NCBI GenBank assembly: GCA_031259655.1 | Contig: JAIRLF010000285.1 | Span: 1 to 8,995 of the forward strand | Length of the DNA stretch: 8,995 bases | Origin: Prevotellaceae bacterium | GTDB lineage: Bacteria; Bacteroidota; Bacteroidia; Bacteroidales; UBA932 | Direction of reading: 5' to 3' | Shown: in pieces, positions 1 to 6,529 of the stretch | Layout of the letters: every line of letters begins with the position of its first letter | Numbering within the stretch: position 1 is the first letter of the stretch | Notes under the pieces: model-generated | Databases searched by the model: none | What the model was told of the DNA's origin: nothing | What the model saw: the letters and a program-made list of their open reading frames with translations, nothing else | Program-made: the position numbers and the translations under genes

Positions 1-1
1 T

Positions 2-70
2 TCGATTAATCGCCGTAGCGGTAAAAGTAATGCTCAATCAGACAAAGCGAAAACGCCAAAAGATGAATAA
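2..70 (+). CDS. Possible C-terminal end of an upstream gene (partial)
   Basis: The frame starting at base 2 is open for 22 codons and ends at TAA 68-70. It encodes a charged, hydrophilic tail rich in Lys, Ser, Asn and Asp, ending KAKTPKDE, which is typical of a flexible protein C-terminus. The frame starting at base 3 is also open, to a TGA near base 89, so the choice of frame is uncertain. No family can be recognised from so few residues. If real, the gene converges on nagB and shares the hairpin at 99-119 with it. Confidence 0.25.
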   Translation, partial: SINRRSGKSNAQSDKAKTPKDE

Positions 71-98
71 TGTTATAAAAAACAATTGACCGATTGCC

Positions 99-119
99 TG
101 ACAGGTTTTTAACCTGTCA
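99..119. terminator. Perfect hairpin at the nagB stop codon, possible bidirectional terminator
   Basis: TGACAGGTT, a TTT loop, then AACCTGTCA form a perfect 9-bp stem. The nagB stop codon (TGA on the minus strand) is the outermost three bases of the stem. There is no immediate U-tract on either strand; on the minus strand a run of T lies about 15 bases further on. It may therefore be an inefficient or Rho-assisted terminator, an mRNA 3'-end stabiliser, or a dispersed palindromic repeat between convergent genes. Confidence 0.5.
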
Positions 120-908
120 TCCTTTATGAGATTCGATATCTTTAAAATAATTCACAGTACCGACTTTCAATTCGACGGTAGCTGCATCGTCGCATACGAT
201 TATTCCTTTGGGATGAATCTGTAACGCGCTGATTGTCCATATATGATTGATAGCTCCTTCGACCGCATGATGCAGAGCGAGAGCCTTGTTATGACCGTTG
301 GCAATAATCATTACCTCTTCGGAATCCATGATTGTGCCTACTCCCACCGTCAAAGCCATTTTGGGAACGGCGTTTATATCGTTACCGAAAAAGCGGGAAT
401 TAGCTATGACAGTGTCTTTTGTTAGCGTTTTGACTCTTGTGCGCGACGAAAGCGACGAGCCCGGCTCGTTGAACGCTATATGCCCGTCAACTCCAACGCC
501 TCCCATAAACAGATGTATCTTCCCGTAACTCTTGATTTTATCTTCGTACCGTTCGCATTCGGCGATAAGGTTTGTTGCATTGCCATCGAGAATGTTGATG
601 TTTTCGGGACGAACATCGACATGTTTGAAGAAATTGTTATACATAAAACTGTGATAACTTTCGGGATGCTCTTCGGGAATGCCTGCGTACTCGTCCATAT
701 TGAAAGTTACGACATTTTCGAACGATACTTTTCCTTTTTTGAAAAGTTCCGTCAACTCTTGATAAACACCCAACGGAGACGAACCTGTCGGAAGTCCCAA
801 AACAAAAGGATTGCTTTTTGTCGGAGCAAAAGCATTGATTTTGGACACGATATGATTTGCCGCCCATTGCGATATGCCTTTGTAATCCGGTTGAATAATA
901 AGTCTCAT
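117..908 (-). CDS. nagB: Glucosamine-6-phosphate deaminase NagB
   Basis: This cytosolic enzyme converts glucosamine 6-phosphate to fructose 6-phosphate and ammonia, feeding amino sugars into glycolysis. The 263 residues match the roughly 266-residue hexameric NagB type along their whole length. The signature [14 protein letters not shown] supplies Asp141, His143 and Glu148; Asp72 lies in TFNMDEY. Numbering is co-linear with the E. coli enzyme. The positions of the E. coli allosteric N-acetylglucosamine-6-phosphate pocket, Ser151, Arg158, Lys160 and Tyr254, are all present, so allosteric activation is plausible. Residue 140 is Val where E. coli has Asn, just before the catalytic Asp. The gene stands alone: no nagA or transporter is visible, and its divergent neighbour is rprX. 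The ATG at 908 gives the canonical MRLI start and lies about 30 bp below a good -7 box. Confidence 0.96.
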   Translation of the reverse strand: MRLIIQPDYKGISQWAANHIVSKINAFAPTKSNPFVLGLPTGSSPLGVYQELTELFKKGKVSFENVVTFNMDEYAGIPEEHPESYHSFMYNNFFKHVDVRPENINILDGNATNLIAECERYEDKIKSYGKIHLFMGGVGVDGHIAFNEPGSSLSSRTRVKTLTKDTVIANSRFFGNDINAVPKMALTVGVGTIMDSEEVMIIANGHNKALALHHAVEGAINHIWTISALQIHPKGIIVCDDAATVELKVGTVNYFKDIESHKG

Positions 909-937
909 AATCTTAAAACTTCATTTCTAATTTTGTG

Positions 938-945
938 CAAAAGTA
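938..945 (-). promoter_or_regulatory. Predicted -7 box of the nagB promoter
   Basis: Read on the minus strand, this is TACTTTTG, an exact match to the Bacteroides -7 consensus TAnnTTTG. It lies 29 bases upstream of the nagB ATG, giving a predicted leader of roughly 25 nt. No convincing TTTG -33 element is seen about 19 bp further upstream. Confidence 0.55.
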
Positions 946-1155
946 TACATTTTTCTAACAATCGCAGAGAATTTGCGTTCTCCGCGCCCTTCGAAGCCTC
1001 ATAAAAACGGGAAATTTTCTGTTTTTTTGCGTCAACAAAGTCCCAAAAAGCGCAAAAAAGAGCGGAATTGCGTTAAAATTTTAAAAAAAAATTTGTCATC
1101 CGATTCACAAAAATCCGGTTACGGCTTTTTGTTTATTTCTATTTGTGTCTTTGAT

Positions 1156-1167
1156 AGATAGCTATCT
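1156..1167. repeat. 12-bp perfect palindrome AGATAGCTATCT
   Basis: AGATAGCTATCT is fully self-complementary with no spacer. It sits about 105 bp upstream of the rprX -7 box and about 210 bp upstream of the nagB box. It could be a binding site for a dimeric regulator, but a single copy carries little weight in AT-rich DNA. Confidence 0.35.
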
Positions 1168-1241
1168 TGAGAATATAAACTTTATTGTAAAAAATACGTT
1201 TTATAATAAGTAAAAAAATATGTTATTGAAATTTTTTTTTA

Positions 1242-1257
1242 ACAAAATGTATTTTGT
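1242..1257. promoter_or_regulatory. Operator-like palindrome ACAAAAT-GT-ATTTTGT upstream of rprX
   Basis: Perfect 7-bp arms flank a 2-bp spacer. The right arm contains TTTG at 1253-1256, a candidate -33 element for the rprX promoter, although the 15-bp gap to the -7 box is shorter than the usual roughly 19 bp. Its placement would let a dimeric regulator, for example RprY itself, block or help polymerase. The sequence shows only the symmetry; the regulator is inference. Confidence 0.4.
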
Positions 1258-1271
1258 ATTATAAAAACACG

Positions 1272-1279
1272 TACTTTTG
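1272..1279 (+). promoter_or_regulatory. Predicted -7 box of the rprXY promoter
   Basis: TACTTTTG matches TAnnTTTG exactly and ends 20 bases before the rprX ATG. It is nested inside the inverted repeat CGTAC-TTTT-GTACG (1270-1283), so a protein bound there would cover the core promoter. The same element in RNA would be at or upstream of the start point, so DNA-level control is more likely than a leader hairpin. Confidence 0.6.
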
Positions 1280-1299
1280 TACGGTAAACTAAAATTAAT

Positions 1300-2682
1300 A
1301 TGACTAAGAGGCAGCGCAGGATACTTACGGTAATAATATTATTCGCATCTATAGGATTAGTGATAGCGCAAACGATTTGGATTTTTGGTGTTTTTACTAA
1401 TATTCAGAATGATATTGGAAGTAAAGTCAATGACTTACTGAACAATGTAGTAACAAAAGTGTGGCATGCGGAGACATTGACTCAAATATCAAATGGGGTC
1501 AATTCGCAGCAAAATGTAGTAGATTCCATCGTATATTCATCTGAAATCATGGATGATAACATTACAGCTGAACGAATCAACAGGTATTTCATGGAATCGT
1601 ATAAACGATTATTGACATCGGAGATTCCCGTAGAACAGCGTGTTACTATGGAACAGCTCGATTCTTTGGTGAAACGCGAGTTCAAAGAAGTCAATCTGAA
1701 TCCGAACTACAAATTTAAAATTGCCATAACCGACCGAACAGGCAGAAGAATAATGAGTTCGAGCAGGTACGACGCCAACACAAGGTTGAACATCTACAAA
1801 AAGCGGTTGTTTCCAAACGACCCCGAGGGATTTTCGGAAATCTATTATATGAACTTCTATTTCCCCGAAGAGACACTGATAGTGTTGATTCGTATCCTGC
1901 CAATGATATTCGCCGCCTTTATACTGATTGTCGTGATTCTTGCCCTGTTTATATACACTATGTATGTGATTGCCCGGCAGAAACGTGTTTCGGAAATCAA
2001 GGGCGATTTCATCAGCAACATAACGCACGAACTGAAAACGCCAATATCTTCGATATCGCTTGCGGCGCAAATGCTTGGGGATGAAAATATTCCACAGACG
2101 GCAAAAAACATACCGAGACTGTCGAGCATGATAAAAGAGCAAAGTAAGCAGTTGAGCTATTTAGTCGAAAAAGTTCTGCAAACGTCCGTATTCGAGCGGC
2201 AAACGATAGAGTTGAAAATGGAGAATGTCAGTTTGCATTCTATTATTAAGGAAGCTGACGATTTGATGACGCTACAACTGCGGAACAGAAAGGCGACCCT
2301 CATAACCGAATTGCGGGCGACAAGTGATATAATCTCGACAGAAAAGTCTTATTTCGTAAATGTTATAACCAATTTGTTAGACAATGCCCTGAAGTATACG
2401 GAAGGCGTACCGAAAATAATCATAGGCACGCGAAACGAATACGGCAAAATACTGTGTTACGTGTCCGACAACGGGATAGGAATAAGCTCCGAAAACAAAG
2501 AACGGATTTTTGAACAGTTTTTCCGTGTCAATACGGGCGACGTTCACGACGTCAAGGGTTTCGGCTTGGGGTTGAATTATGTCAAAAAAATAGTAGAGCT
2601 TTCCGATGGCACGATATCGGTTGAAAGTGAAGAAAATGTAGGTACAACGTTTTATATATGGTTACCTTTAATAAAGAAATAA
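1300..2682 (+). CDS. rprX: Membrane sensor histidine kinase, RprX-type
   Basis: This inner-membrane sensor kinase should autophosphorylate a histidine and pass the phosphate to the response regulator encoded next. In the 460 residues, one transmembrane helix lies at about 8-32 and a second at about 195-225. Between them is a periplasmic sensor region of about 165 residues with no recognisable domain. No HAMP domain is evident. The HisKA helix carries the H-box ITHELKTP with the phospho-acceptor His243. The ATPase domain shows the N-box NLLDNALKY (358-366), G1 box DNGIGI (390-395), F-box FEQFF (404-408) and G2 box KGFGLGL (419-425), all intact. The symbol rests mainly on its partner being clearly RprY-like. 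The input signal cannot be read from the sequence. Confidence 0.85.
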   Translation: MTKRQRRILTVIILFASIGLVIAQTIWIFGVFTNIQNDIGSKVNDLLNNVVTKVWHAETLTQISNGVNSQQNVVDSIVYSSEIMDDNITAERINRYFMESYKRLLTSEIPVEQRVTMEQLDSLVKREFKEVNLNPNYKFKIAITDRTGRRIMSSSRYDANTRLNIYKKRLFPNDPEGFSEIYYMNFYFPEETLIVLIRILPMIFAAFILIVVILALFIYTMYVIARQKRVSEIKGDFISNITHELKTPISSISLAAQMLGDENIPQTAKNIPRLSSMIKEQSKQLSYLVEKVLQTSVFERQTIELKMENVSLHSIIKEADDLMTLQLRNRKATLITELRATSDIISTEKSYFVNVITNLLDNALKYTEGVPKIIIGTRNEYGKILCYVSDNGIGISSENKERIFEQFFRVNTGDVHDVKGFGLGLNYVKKIVELSDGTISVESEENVGTTFYIWLPLIKK

Positions 2683-2700
2683 ATTTTAATATTAGATGTT

Positions 2701-3396
2701 ATGGATGCAAAAGCAAAAGTACTCCTTGCAGAGGATGACGAAAATCTGGGAATATTGCTGAAAGAATATCTCAGAGTAAAAGAGTATGATACGGACCTGT
2801 ATTCCGATGGAGATGCAGCATTCAGAGGATACAGAGATTCGGGCGGCACGTATGATATATGTATTTTAGATGTCATGATGCCGGTTAAAGATGGGTTCAC
2901 CTTAGCGCAGGAAATCAGGCAAATGTCGCCTGACATACCTATCATATTCCTGACTGCCAAGTCGATGAAGGAAGATGTAGTTAAGGGATTTTCGTCGGGA
3001 GGCGACGATTACATAACCAAGCCGTTCAATATCGAAGAAGTGATATTGAGAATCGAAGCAATCTTGCGACGAACGTCTACGAACGAACAGTCGAATGGCA
3101 CGTTCAACATCGGCGATTATGTATTCAACCCGACAAAACAAACTTTGGTGTATTCGATTGACGGGACAGAGCAGAAATTGACCGCAAAAGAGGCGGAATT
3201 GCTGCGTTATCTCTGTGTAAACAGAAATAATGTTCTCGATAGAAATTTCGCGTTGAGAACGGTATGGAATGACGACAGTTATTTCAACGCCCGAAGTATG
3301 GATGTGTATATCACAAAATTACGCAAGTGTCTGAAAGACGACCCTTCGGTGCAAATACTCAACGTCAGAGGCAAAGGGTTTAAATTAATTGATTAA
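2701..3396 (+). CDS. rprY: OmpR-family response regulator, RprY-type
   Basis: This 231-residue DNA-binding regulator is the partner of the upstream kinase, 18 bp away, and presumably lies on the same transcript. The receiver domain (about 5-122) has the acidic pocket Glu11-Asp12-Asp13, phospho-acceptor Asp57 in LDVMMP, Thr85 in FLTAK, Tyr104 and Lys107 in YITKPF. The C-terminal winged helix (about 135-231) contains YFNARSMDVYITKLRK, the recognition-helix region, and ends with RGKGFKL. ENLGILLKEYL, KDGFTLAQE and SMDVYITKLRK closely resemble RprY of Bacteroides and Porphyromonas as I remember it. In Porphyromonas gingivalis RprY has been linked to oxidative stress and sodium metabolism; whether that holds here is unknown. 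Confidence 0.88.
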   Translation: MDAKAKVLLAEDDENLGILLKEYLRVKEYDTDLYSDGDAAFRGYRDSGGTYDICILDVMMPVKDGFTLAQEIRQMSPDIPIIFLTAKSMKEDVVKGFSSGGDDYITKPFNIEEVILRIEAILRRTSTNEQSNGTFNIGDYVFNPTKQTLVYSIDGTEQKLTAKEAELLRYLCVNRNNVLDRNFALRTVWNDDSYFNARSMDVYITKLRKCLKDDPSVQILNVRGKGFKLID

Positions 3397-3434
3397 TTAA
3401 GAAAATTTAAGAGTTTTTAATAATCTTAATTAAT
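3392..3434. terminator. 11-bp inverted repeat after rprY, possible terminator or operator
   Basis: ATTAATTAAGA (3392-3402) and TCTTAATTAAT (3424-3434) are perfect inverted repeats with a 21-nt loop. The left arm overlaps the rprY stop codon, and the last base of the right arm is the first base of the next gene's -7 box. The stem is almost entirely A/T and no clean U-tract follows, so it is a weak intrinsic terminator at best. It could equally be a binding site for a regulator of the downstream operon. Confidence 0.4.
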
Positions 3435-3441
3435 ATCTTTG
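3434..3441 (+). promoter_or_regulatory. Predicted -7 box for the GH16-like gene and following operon
   Basis: TATCTTTG matches TAnnTTTG exactly and ends 31 bases before the ATG at 3473, giving a leader of about 25 nt. A T-run at 3413-3418 lies where a -33 element would be expected but is not a clean TTTG. The predicted leader contains a minimal start-stop pair, ATGTAA at 3465-3470, two bases before the true start. Confidence 0.6.
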
Positions 3442-3472
3442 CGCCCGGAAATATTAAAATATATATGTAATT

Positions 3473-4795
3473 ATGCTTAATTTTTTACAATCTATTTTCT
3501 ATGGTATTCCGTCCACAAAATCCTACGAGGCTAAATTGCAGGATGAAGAGACGAAATACACTGTGTATTTGGAAACTATTGAATCGGATGATTTCAGGAG
3601 ATACAACGACTTGAAAGATTATTTTGCAAACCCTGCAAATCTGAAAATAGGAACCGACCTGCCTCAAAAAGAACGGCAGTTAGAAAGAGACTATCGCGAA
3701 AACGTCAACGCTCTGAACAAAAAAGGCGTCAGTTTGGATAAAGAGTTTCAAGCAAAACGAACGTATCAACCTCAAAGAGAACGGCAACTGAAAAAAGCCC
3801 TGCTGCAGAAAAAGCAGGCTGCCAAATCGAAAGAAGAACGACGCCTGCTGAAAGAGGAAAAATTGAGACTCAAAAAACAAATCGCAATGGAACGCCGACA
3901 CTTGAAAGAGGAAGGAATACAATTGAGACGCGAATTGGAAACAGAACAGGAAAAATTGAAGCAAAATTTTCAATCGGCAAAAAGACAGTTGAAAGAAGAC
4001 GTACAACAGCAAAAAGACGAACTTTTGCAATTGAGACACGAACGCAAACGATTGGAAAATTCAAAGTTAATAAAGGATTTTTTCAGTTTCAAAAAGAAAT
4101 ACGCCAAAGTGATAGAAGAACAGGAGCGTTGGGTTTCAAAATTTTATGAGGACTTCTCGAAGAACGAGCTTGATGCGCGATGGTCGAAAAAACAGGTCGT
4201 CAGCGAACTGTTGATAAACGGCGCGCCGTATTCGCCTGTAGAAGACTTGCATATCTTTTCGCCGAATAATATTCAACCGGCAGGAGGTTTATTGAAAATC
4301 AGGACAAAACAGGAGAAAAAACAGGGACTTGCATGGGATAAAACATACGGATTTGTACCGAAAACGTTTTCATACACATCCGGTTTGATAAGTTCGTCGC
4401 ATTCGTTCAAGCAGATGTACGGCAAGTTCGAAGCGAAAGTGCGCGTCAAACATACTCACGGCACTTATCATGCTTTTTGGATGGGAACCGATACGCAAAC
4501 GCCTCATCTGAATGTTTTTAAGTTTGAAAGCAAAAATCTTGTTGTTTCCGCTTACGGTAAAGACGCAAAAGTCGAACGGAAACTGAGATACAAACTCAAG
4601 GACGATTTCTACATCCACACGCTGTTGTGGAGCAGCAACAAACTTATCTGGCTTATCAACGGCAGGAAAGTGTTTGAAACATCGAACATTATCAACGAAC
4701 CGATGTACATAGCTTTTTCGTCGGGAGTATATGACAAAAAGGCAGAACCAACGGCAATGTATATCGACTGGATAAGATGTTTTAGAAGTAACTGA
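3473..4795 (+). CDS. Coiled-coil protein with a degenerate GH16-like domain
   Basis: This 440-residue protein has two parts. Residues about 65-225 are a Lys/Glu/Gln/Arg/Leu-rich stretch with repeating LKEE and LRRE-like steps, a long coiled coil. Residues about 225-440 look like a glycoside hydrolase family 16 / concanavalin-A-like beta-sandwich: FYEDFSKNELDARW at the start, YTSGLISSSHSFKQMYGKFEA, a central FWMGTD, and the closing MYIDWIRCF. At the catalytic strand, GH16 enzymes normally carry E-x-D-x-x-E; here it reads PHLNVFKF (344-351), so nucleophile, middle Asp and acid/base are His345, Asn347 and Lys350. It is therefore very probably not a hydrolase and may bind sugar or protein. No signal peptide is seen: the N-terminus MLNFLQSIFYGIP is a short hydrophobic stretch without a basic start, suggesting cytoplasmic or membrane-associated location. 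It starts a close gene run, 26 bp before the thioesterase gene. Confidence 0.75.
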   Translation: MLNFLQSIFYGIPSTKSYEAKLQDEETKYTVYLETIESDDFRRYNDLKDYFANPANLKIGTDLPQKERQLERDYRENVNALNKKGVSLDKEFQAKRTYQPQRERQLKKALLQKKQAAKSKEERRLLKEEKLRLKKQIAMERRHLKEEGIQLRRELETEQEKLKQNFQSAKRQLKEDVQQQKDELLQLRHERKRLENSKLIKDFFSFKKKYAKVIEEQERWVSKFYEDFSKNELDARWSKKQVVSELLINGAPYSPVEDLHIFSPNNIQPAGGLLKIRTKQEKKQGLAWDKTYGFVPKTFSYTSGLISSSHSFKQMYGKFEAKVRVKHTHGTYHAFWMGTDTQTPHLNVFKFESKNLVVSAYGKDAKVERKLRYKLKDDFYIHTLLWSSNKLIWLINGRKVFETSNIINEPMYIAFSSGVYDKKAEPTAMYIDWIRCFRSN

Positions 4796-4821
4796 ATGTA
4801 AATTAGTCTTATCAAGAACAG

Positions 4822-5577
4822 ATGGAGAAACAGCCTCTTTGCGGGAGATATGAATATCAGGTCAATTCGTATCTGACAGATATGAAACGGCAGTTAAGCC
4901 TTCCGGCTTTGTTTTATCTGCTACAGGAAAGCGCTTTTATTCACGCCGAAAGTCTTAATTTCGGCTGGACGACAATGTCGGAAAACAACAGTTTTTGGGC
5001 GCTCGCCAGAATAAAGGCGCAAATCGATGATTATCCGCAGTGGAACGATTCTATTTTCGTAGAAACGTGGAGCAAAGTCCCTGATACTGTAATGGCATAC
5101 CGCGATTTTGAACTTTTTTCGTCGAACGGTAAAAAGATTTTGTCGGCAACATCGGCATGGCTGATGCTGAGTATGGATACCCGTAAACCGCAGAGAATAG
5201 CGCTGTTGAAGGACAAATTTCCCCCTCGGTACGAAAGAAACGCGCTCGACATCCGGCTGGAGAAACTTCCGCAACACTCGATTCGGGCAAACGACCACGC
5301 CGTACACACTGTGCCTTACAGCGCTATCGATATTAACGGTCATGTGAACAATACTTTTTATATACAATGGATTATAGACGGCTTTCCTGTCGACTATATC
5401 CTGAACCATGATGTCTATGAGATTGAAATTAACTATCTTCAGGAAGCAATGGCGAATCAGCAATACTATGTGATGCTCGAAGAATTTTCGCCGGACGAGT
5501 ATTTGTGCAGCATCGTCAGGTATCCCGACAATAAAGAACTGTCGCGAATGATGTTGAAATTTCGGCAAAAAATTTAG
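4822..5577 (+). CDS. Acyl-ACP thioesterase (FatA/FatB type)
   Basis: This cytosolic enzyme hydrolyses acyl-acyl carrier protein to free fatty acid, ending fatty-acid synthesis. The 251 residues form two hotdog domains: about 8-125, with the LPALFYLLQESAFIHA helix, WALAR and WSKVPDTVMAYRDFEL; and about 155-250. The second domain carries the signature DINGHVNN (170-177). Its Asp170, Asn172 and His174, plus Glu208 in LQEAM 34 residues later, have the same spacing as the catalytic Asp/Asn/His/Glu set of plant FatB, so the enzyme should be active. Chain-length preference cannot be read from the sequence. The gap to the gene before is 26 bp and to the next is 47 bp, suggesting cotranscription. Confidence 0.9.
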   Translation: MEKQPLCGRYEYQVNSYLTDMKRQLSLPALFYLLQESAFIHAESLNFGWTTMSENNSFWALARIKAQIDDYPQWNDSIFVETWSKVPDTVMAYRDFELFSSNGKKILSATSAWLMLSMDTRKPQRIALLKDKFPPRYERNALDIRLEKLPQHSIRANDHAVHTVPYSAIDINGHVNNTFYIQWIIDGFPVDYILNHDVYEIEINYLQEAMANQQYYVMLEEFSPDEYLCSIVRYPDNKELSRMMLKFRQKI

Positions 5578-5624
5578 TTTGGCACACTTATTGTGAACAA
5601 ATCCGACAGTTAGTTGTAGTTATT

Positions 5625-6509
5625 ATGAATGTTCGCATCATGAAAAAAATATTTGTATTATTGACTGTGTTTTTTGTAAATGTCGCTGCGGCGCAGGATG
5701 TTAAAGTCGTTTCGCCATGGAAGCATTCGGGCACGTCGTATCTTAATCTCACACAATCGTCGTTCAGCAACTGGTCGTCGGGAGGAGTAAATTCTATCGC
5801 TGTAGGAATAGGTATCAATAATATACAGCTAAATTACAATAAAGACAAAATTGCCTGGGAAAACGGTTTGACGCTCGGATATGGCTTGCAGTATCAGGGA
5901 AACAAACGCAGCAAAACTAATGATGTGATTGATTTTTTTTCAAAATTGGGATACAAAGCGTTCGGAAAATTCAATTATACTTCGCGTATTACGTTTAAGA
6001 CCCAGTTTGACAAGGGTTATCCCAAATATCCGATAACTCCCGAATCGCAATACAACTCCAAGTTTATGTCGCCGGCTTCGGGCGTCCTCTCGTTGGGTTT
6101 TGATTATAAACCAAATGCCAGCTTTTCGTTGATGCTTTCCCCTATTTCGGGGAAATATACTGTCGTGCTCGACGATTCGTTGTCGAAAGTCGGAGTGTAC
6201 GGCGTGAAACCGAACCGAAACGCTTATTACGAGCTTGGTACGTCGATAAGTTCGACCTATAATAAAAGTATAGCGACGAATATTTCGATGAGAGTGGTGC
6301 TGGAGATTTTCTCCAACCTGCTGGTAAACCCCGAAAATGCGGATATAAATATGGAAGTAAATCTCAATTTTAAGGTTACGAAATATATTTCGTCAAATCT
6401 TAATTTTCATTTTAAATACGACGACGATACGAAACATATAGACCCGGAAAAAGGTCCTGCTTTGCAATTTAAACAGGTGATGGGTCTGGCTTTATCTTAT
6501 AATTTTTAA
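5625..6509 (+). CDS. DUF3078 family outer-membrane beta-barrel protein
   Basis: This is a secreted, probably outer-membrane, protein of unknown function. An N-terminal signal peptide is clear: a basic KK followed by IFVLLTVFFVNVAAA, with likely cleavage before Gln24. The DUF3078 hallmark follows: LNLTQSSFSNWSSGGVNS (40-57). The rest alternates short amphipathic beta strands rich in Tyr, Phe, Asn and Ser and ends in SYNF, a C-terminal aromatic residue typical of outer-membrane barrels. The annotated ATG gives MNVRIM before KKIF; the ATG at 5640 (MKKIF) gives a more usual signal peptide and may be the true start, making 289 residues. No good -7 box lies in the 47-bp gap upstream, so it is probably expressed from the operon. 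Confidence 0.85.
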   Translation: MNVRIMKKIFVLLTVFFVNVAAAQDVKVVSPWKHSGTSYLNLTQSSFSNWSSGGVNSIAVGIGINNIQLNYNKDKIAWENGLTLGYGLQYQGNKRSKTNDVIDFFSKLGYKAFGKFNYTSRITFKTQFDKGYPKYPITPESQYNSKFMSPASGVLSLGFDYKPNASFSLMLSPISGKYTVVLDDSLSKVGVYGVKPNRNAYYELGTSISSTYNKSIATNISMRVVLEIFSNLLVNPENADINMEVNLNFKVTKYISSNLNFHFKYDDDTKHIDPEKGPALQFKQVMGLALSYNF

Positions 6510-6529
6510 CTAATGATTATTTTTTGATT

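Larger units (their letters stand above)
909..1299. other. Divergent intergenic region between nagB and rprX
   Basis: These 391 bp separate two divergent genes and hold no convincing gene. A 62-codon open frame at 973-1161 encodes a Lys/Arg/Ser-rich product with no family character and is rejected. The right half is very AT-rich, with long A and T runs (around 1081-1092, 1205-1217 and 1231-1247). It contains opposed -7 boxes at 938-945 and 1272-1279, a 12-bp perfect palindrome at 1156-1167, a 7+7 bp palindrome at 1242-1257 and a 5+5 bp palindrome at 1270-1283. This is a likely regulatory region with intrinsically flexible or bent DNA. Confidence 0.7.

Noticed and set aside
480..1004. 174-codon plus-strand open frame opposite nagB
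   Set aside because: It lies almost wholly antisense to a clearly real nagB and its translation has no domain character.
973..1161. 62-codon plus-strand open frame in the divergent region
   Set aside because: The product is a Lys/Arg/Ser-rich string with no family features, it spans regulatory AT-rich DNA, and no promoter precedes it.
909..1299. Riboswitch or small RNA in the long nagB-rprX gap
   Set aside because: The predicted leaders are only about 15-25 nt and no conserved structured RNA pattern is visible.
1609..2142. 177-codon minus-strand open frame inside rprX
   Set aside because: It is antisense to the intact histidine kinase and has no recognisable motif.
3680..4039. 119-codon minus-strand frame rich in Phe, Leu and Gln, resembling a membrane protein
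   Set aside because: The Phe/Leu/Ser content is simply the complement of the Lys/Glu/Gln codons in the coiled coil on the other strand.
4921..5568. 215-codon minus-strand open frame inside the thioesterase gene
   Set aside because: It is a shadow of the real gene, whose catalytic residues are all present; the antisense product has an unnatural Arg/Cys/His-rich composition.
5578..5624. Separate promoter for the DUF3078 gene (TAGTTGTA near 5611, TTTG at 5578)
   Set aside because: The -7-like sequence does not match TAnnTTTG and the spacing to TTTG is about 29 bp, too long.
6524..6529. TTG start two codons upstream of the cysQ ATG
   Set aside because: The ATG at 6530 is a stronger start and the extra residues add nothing conserved.
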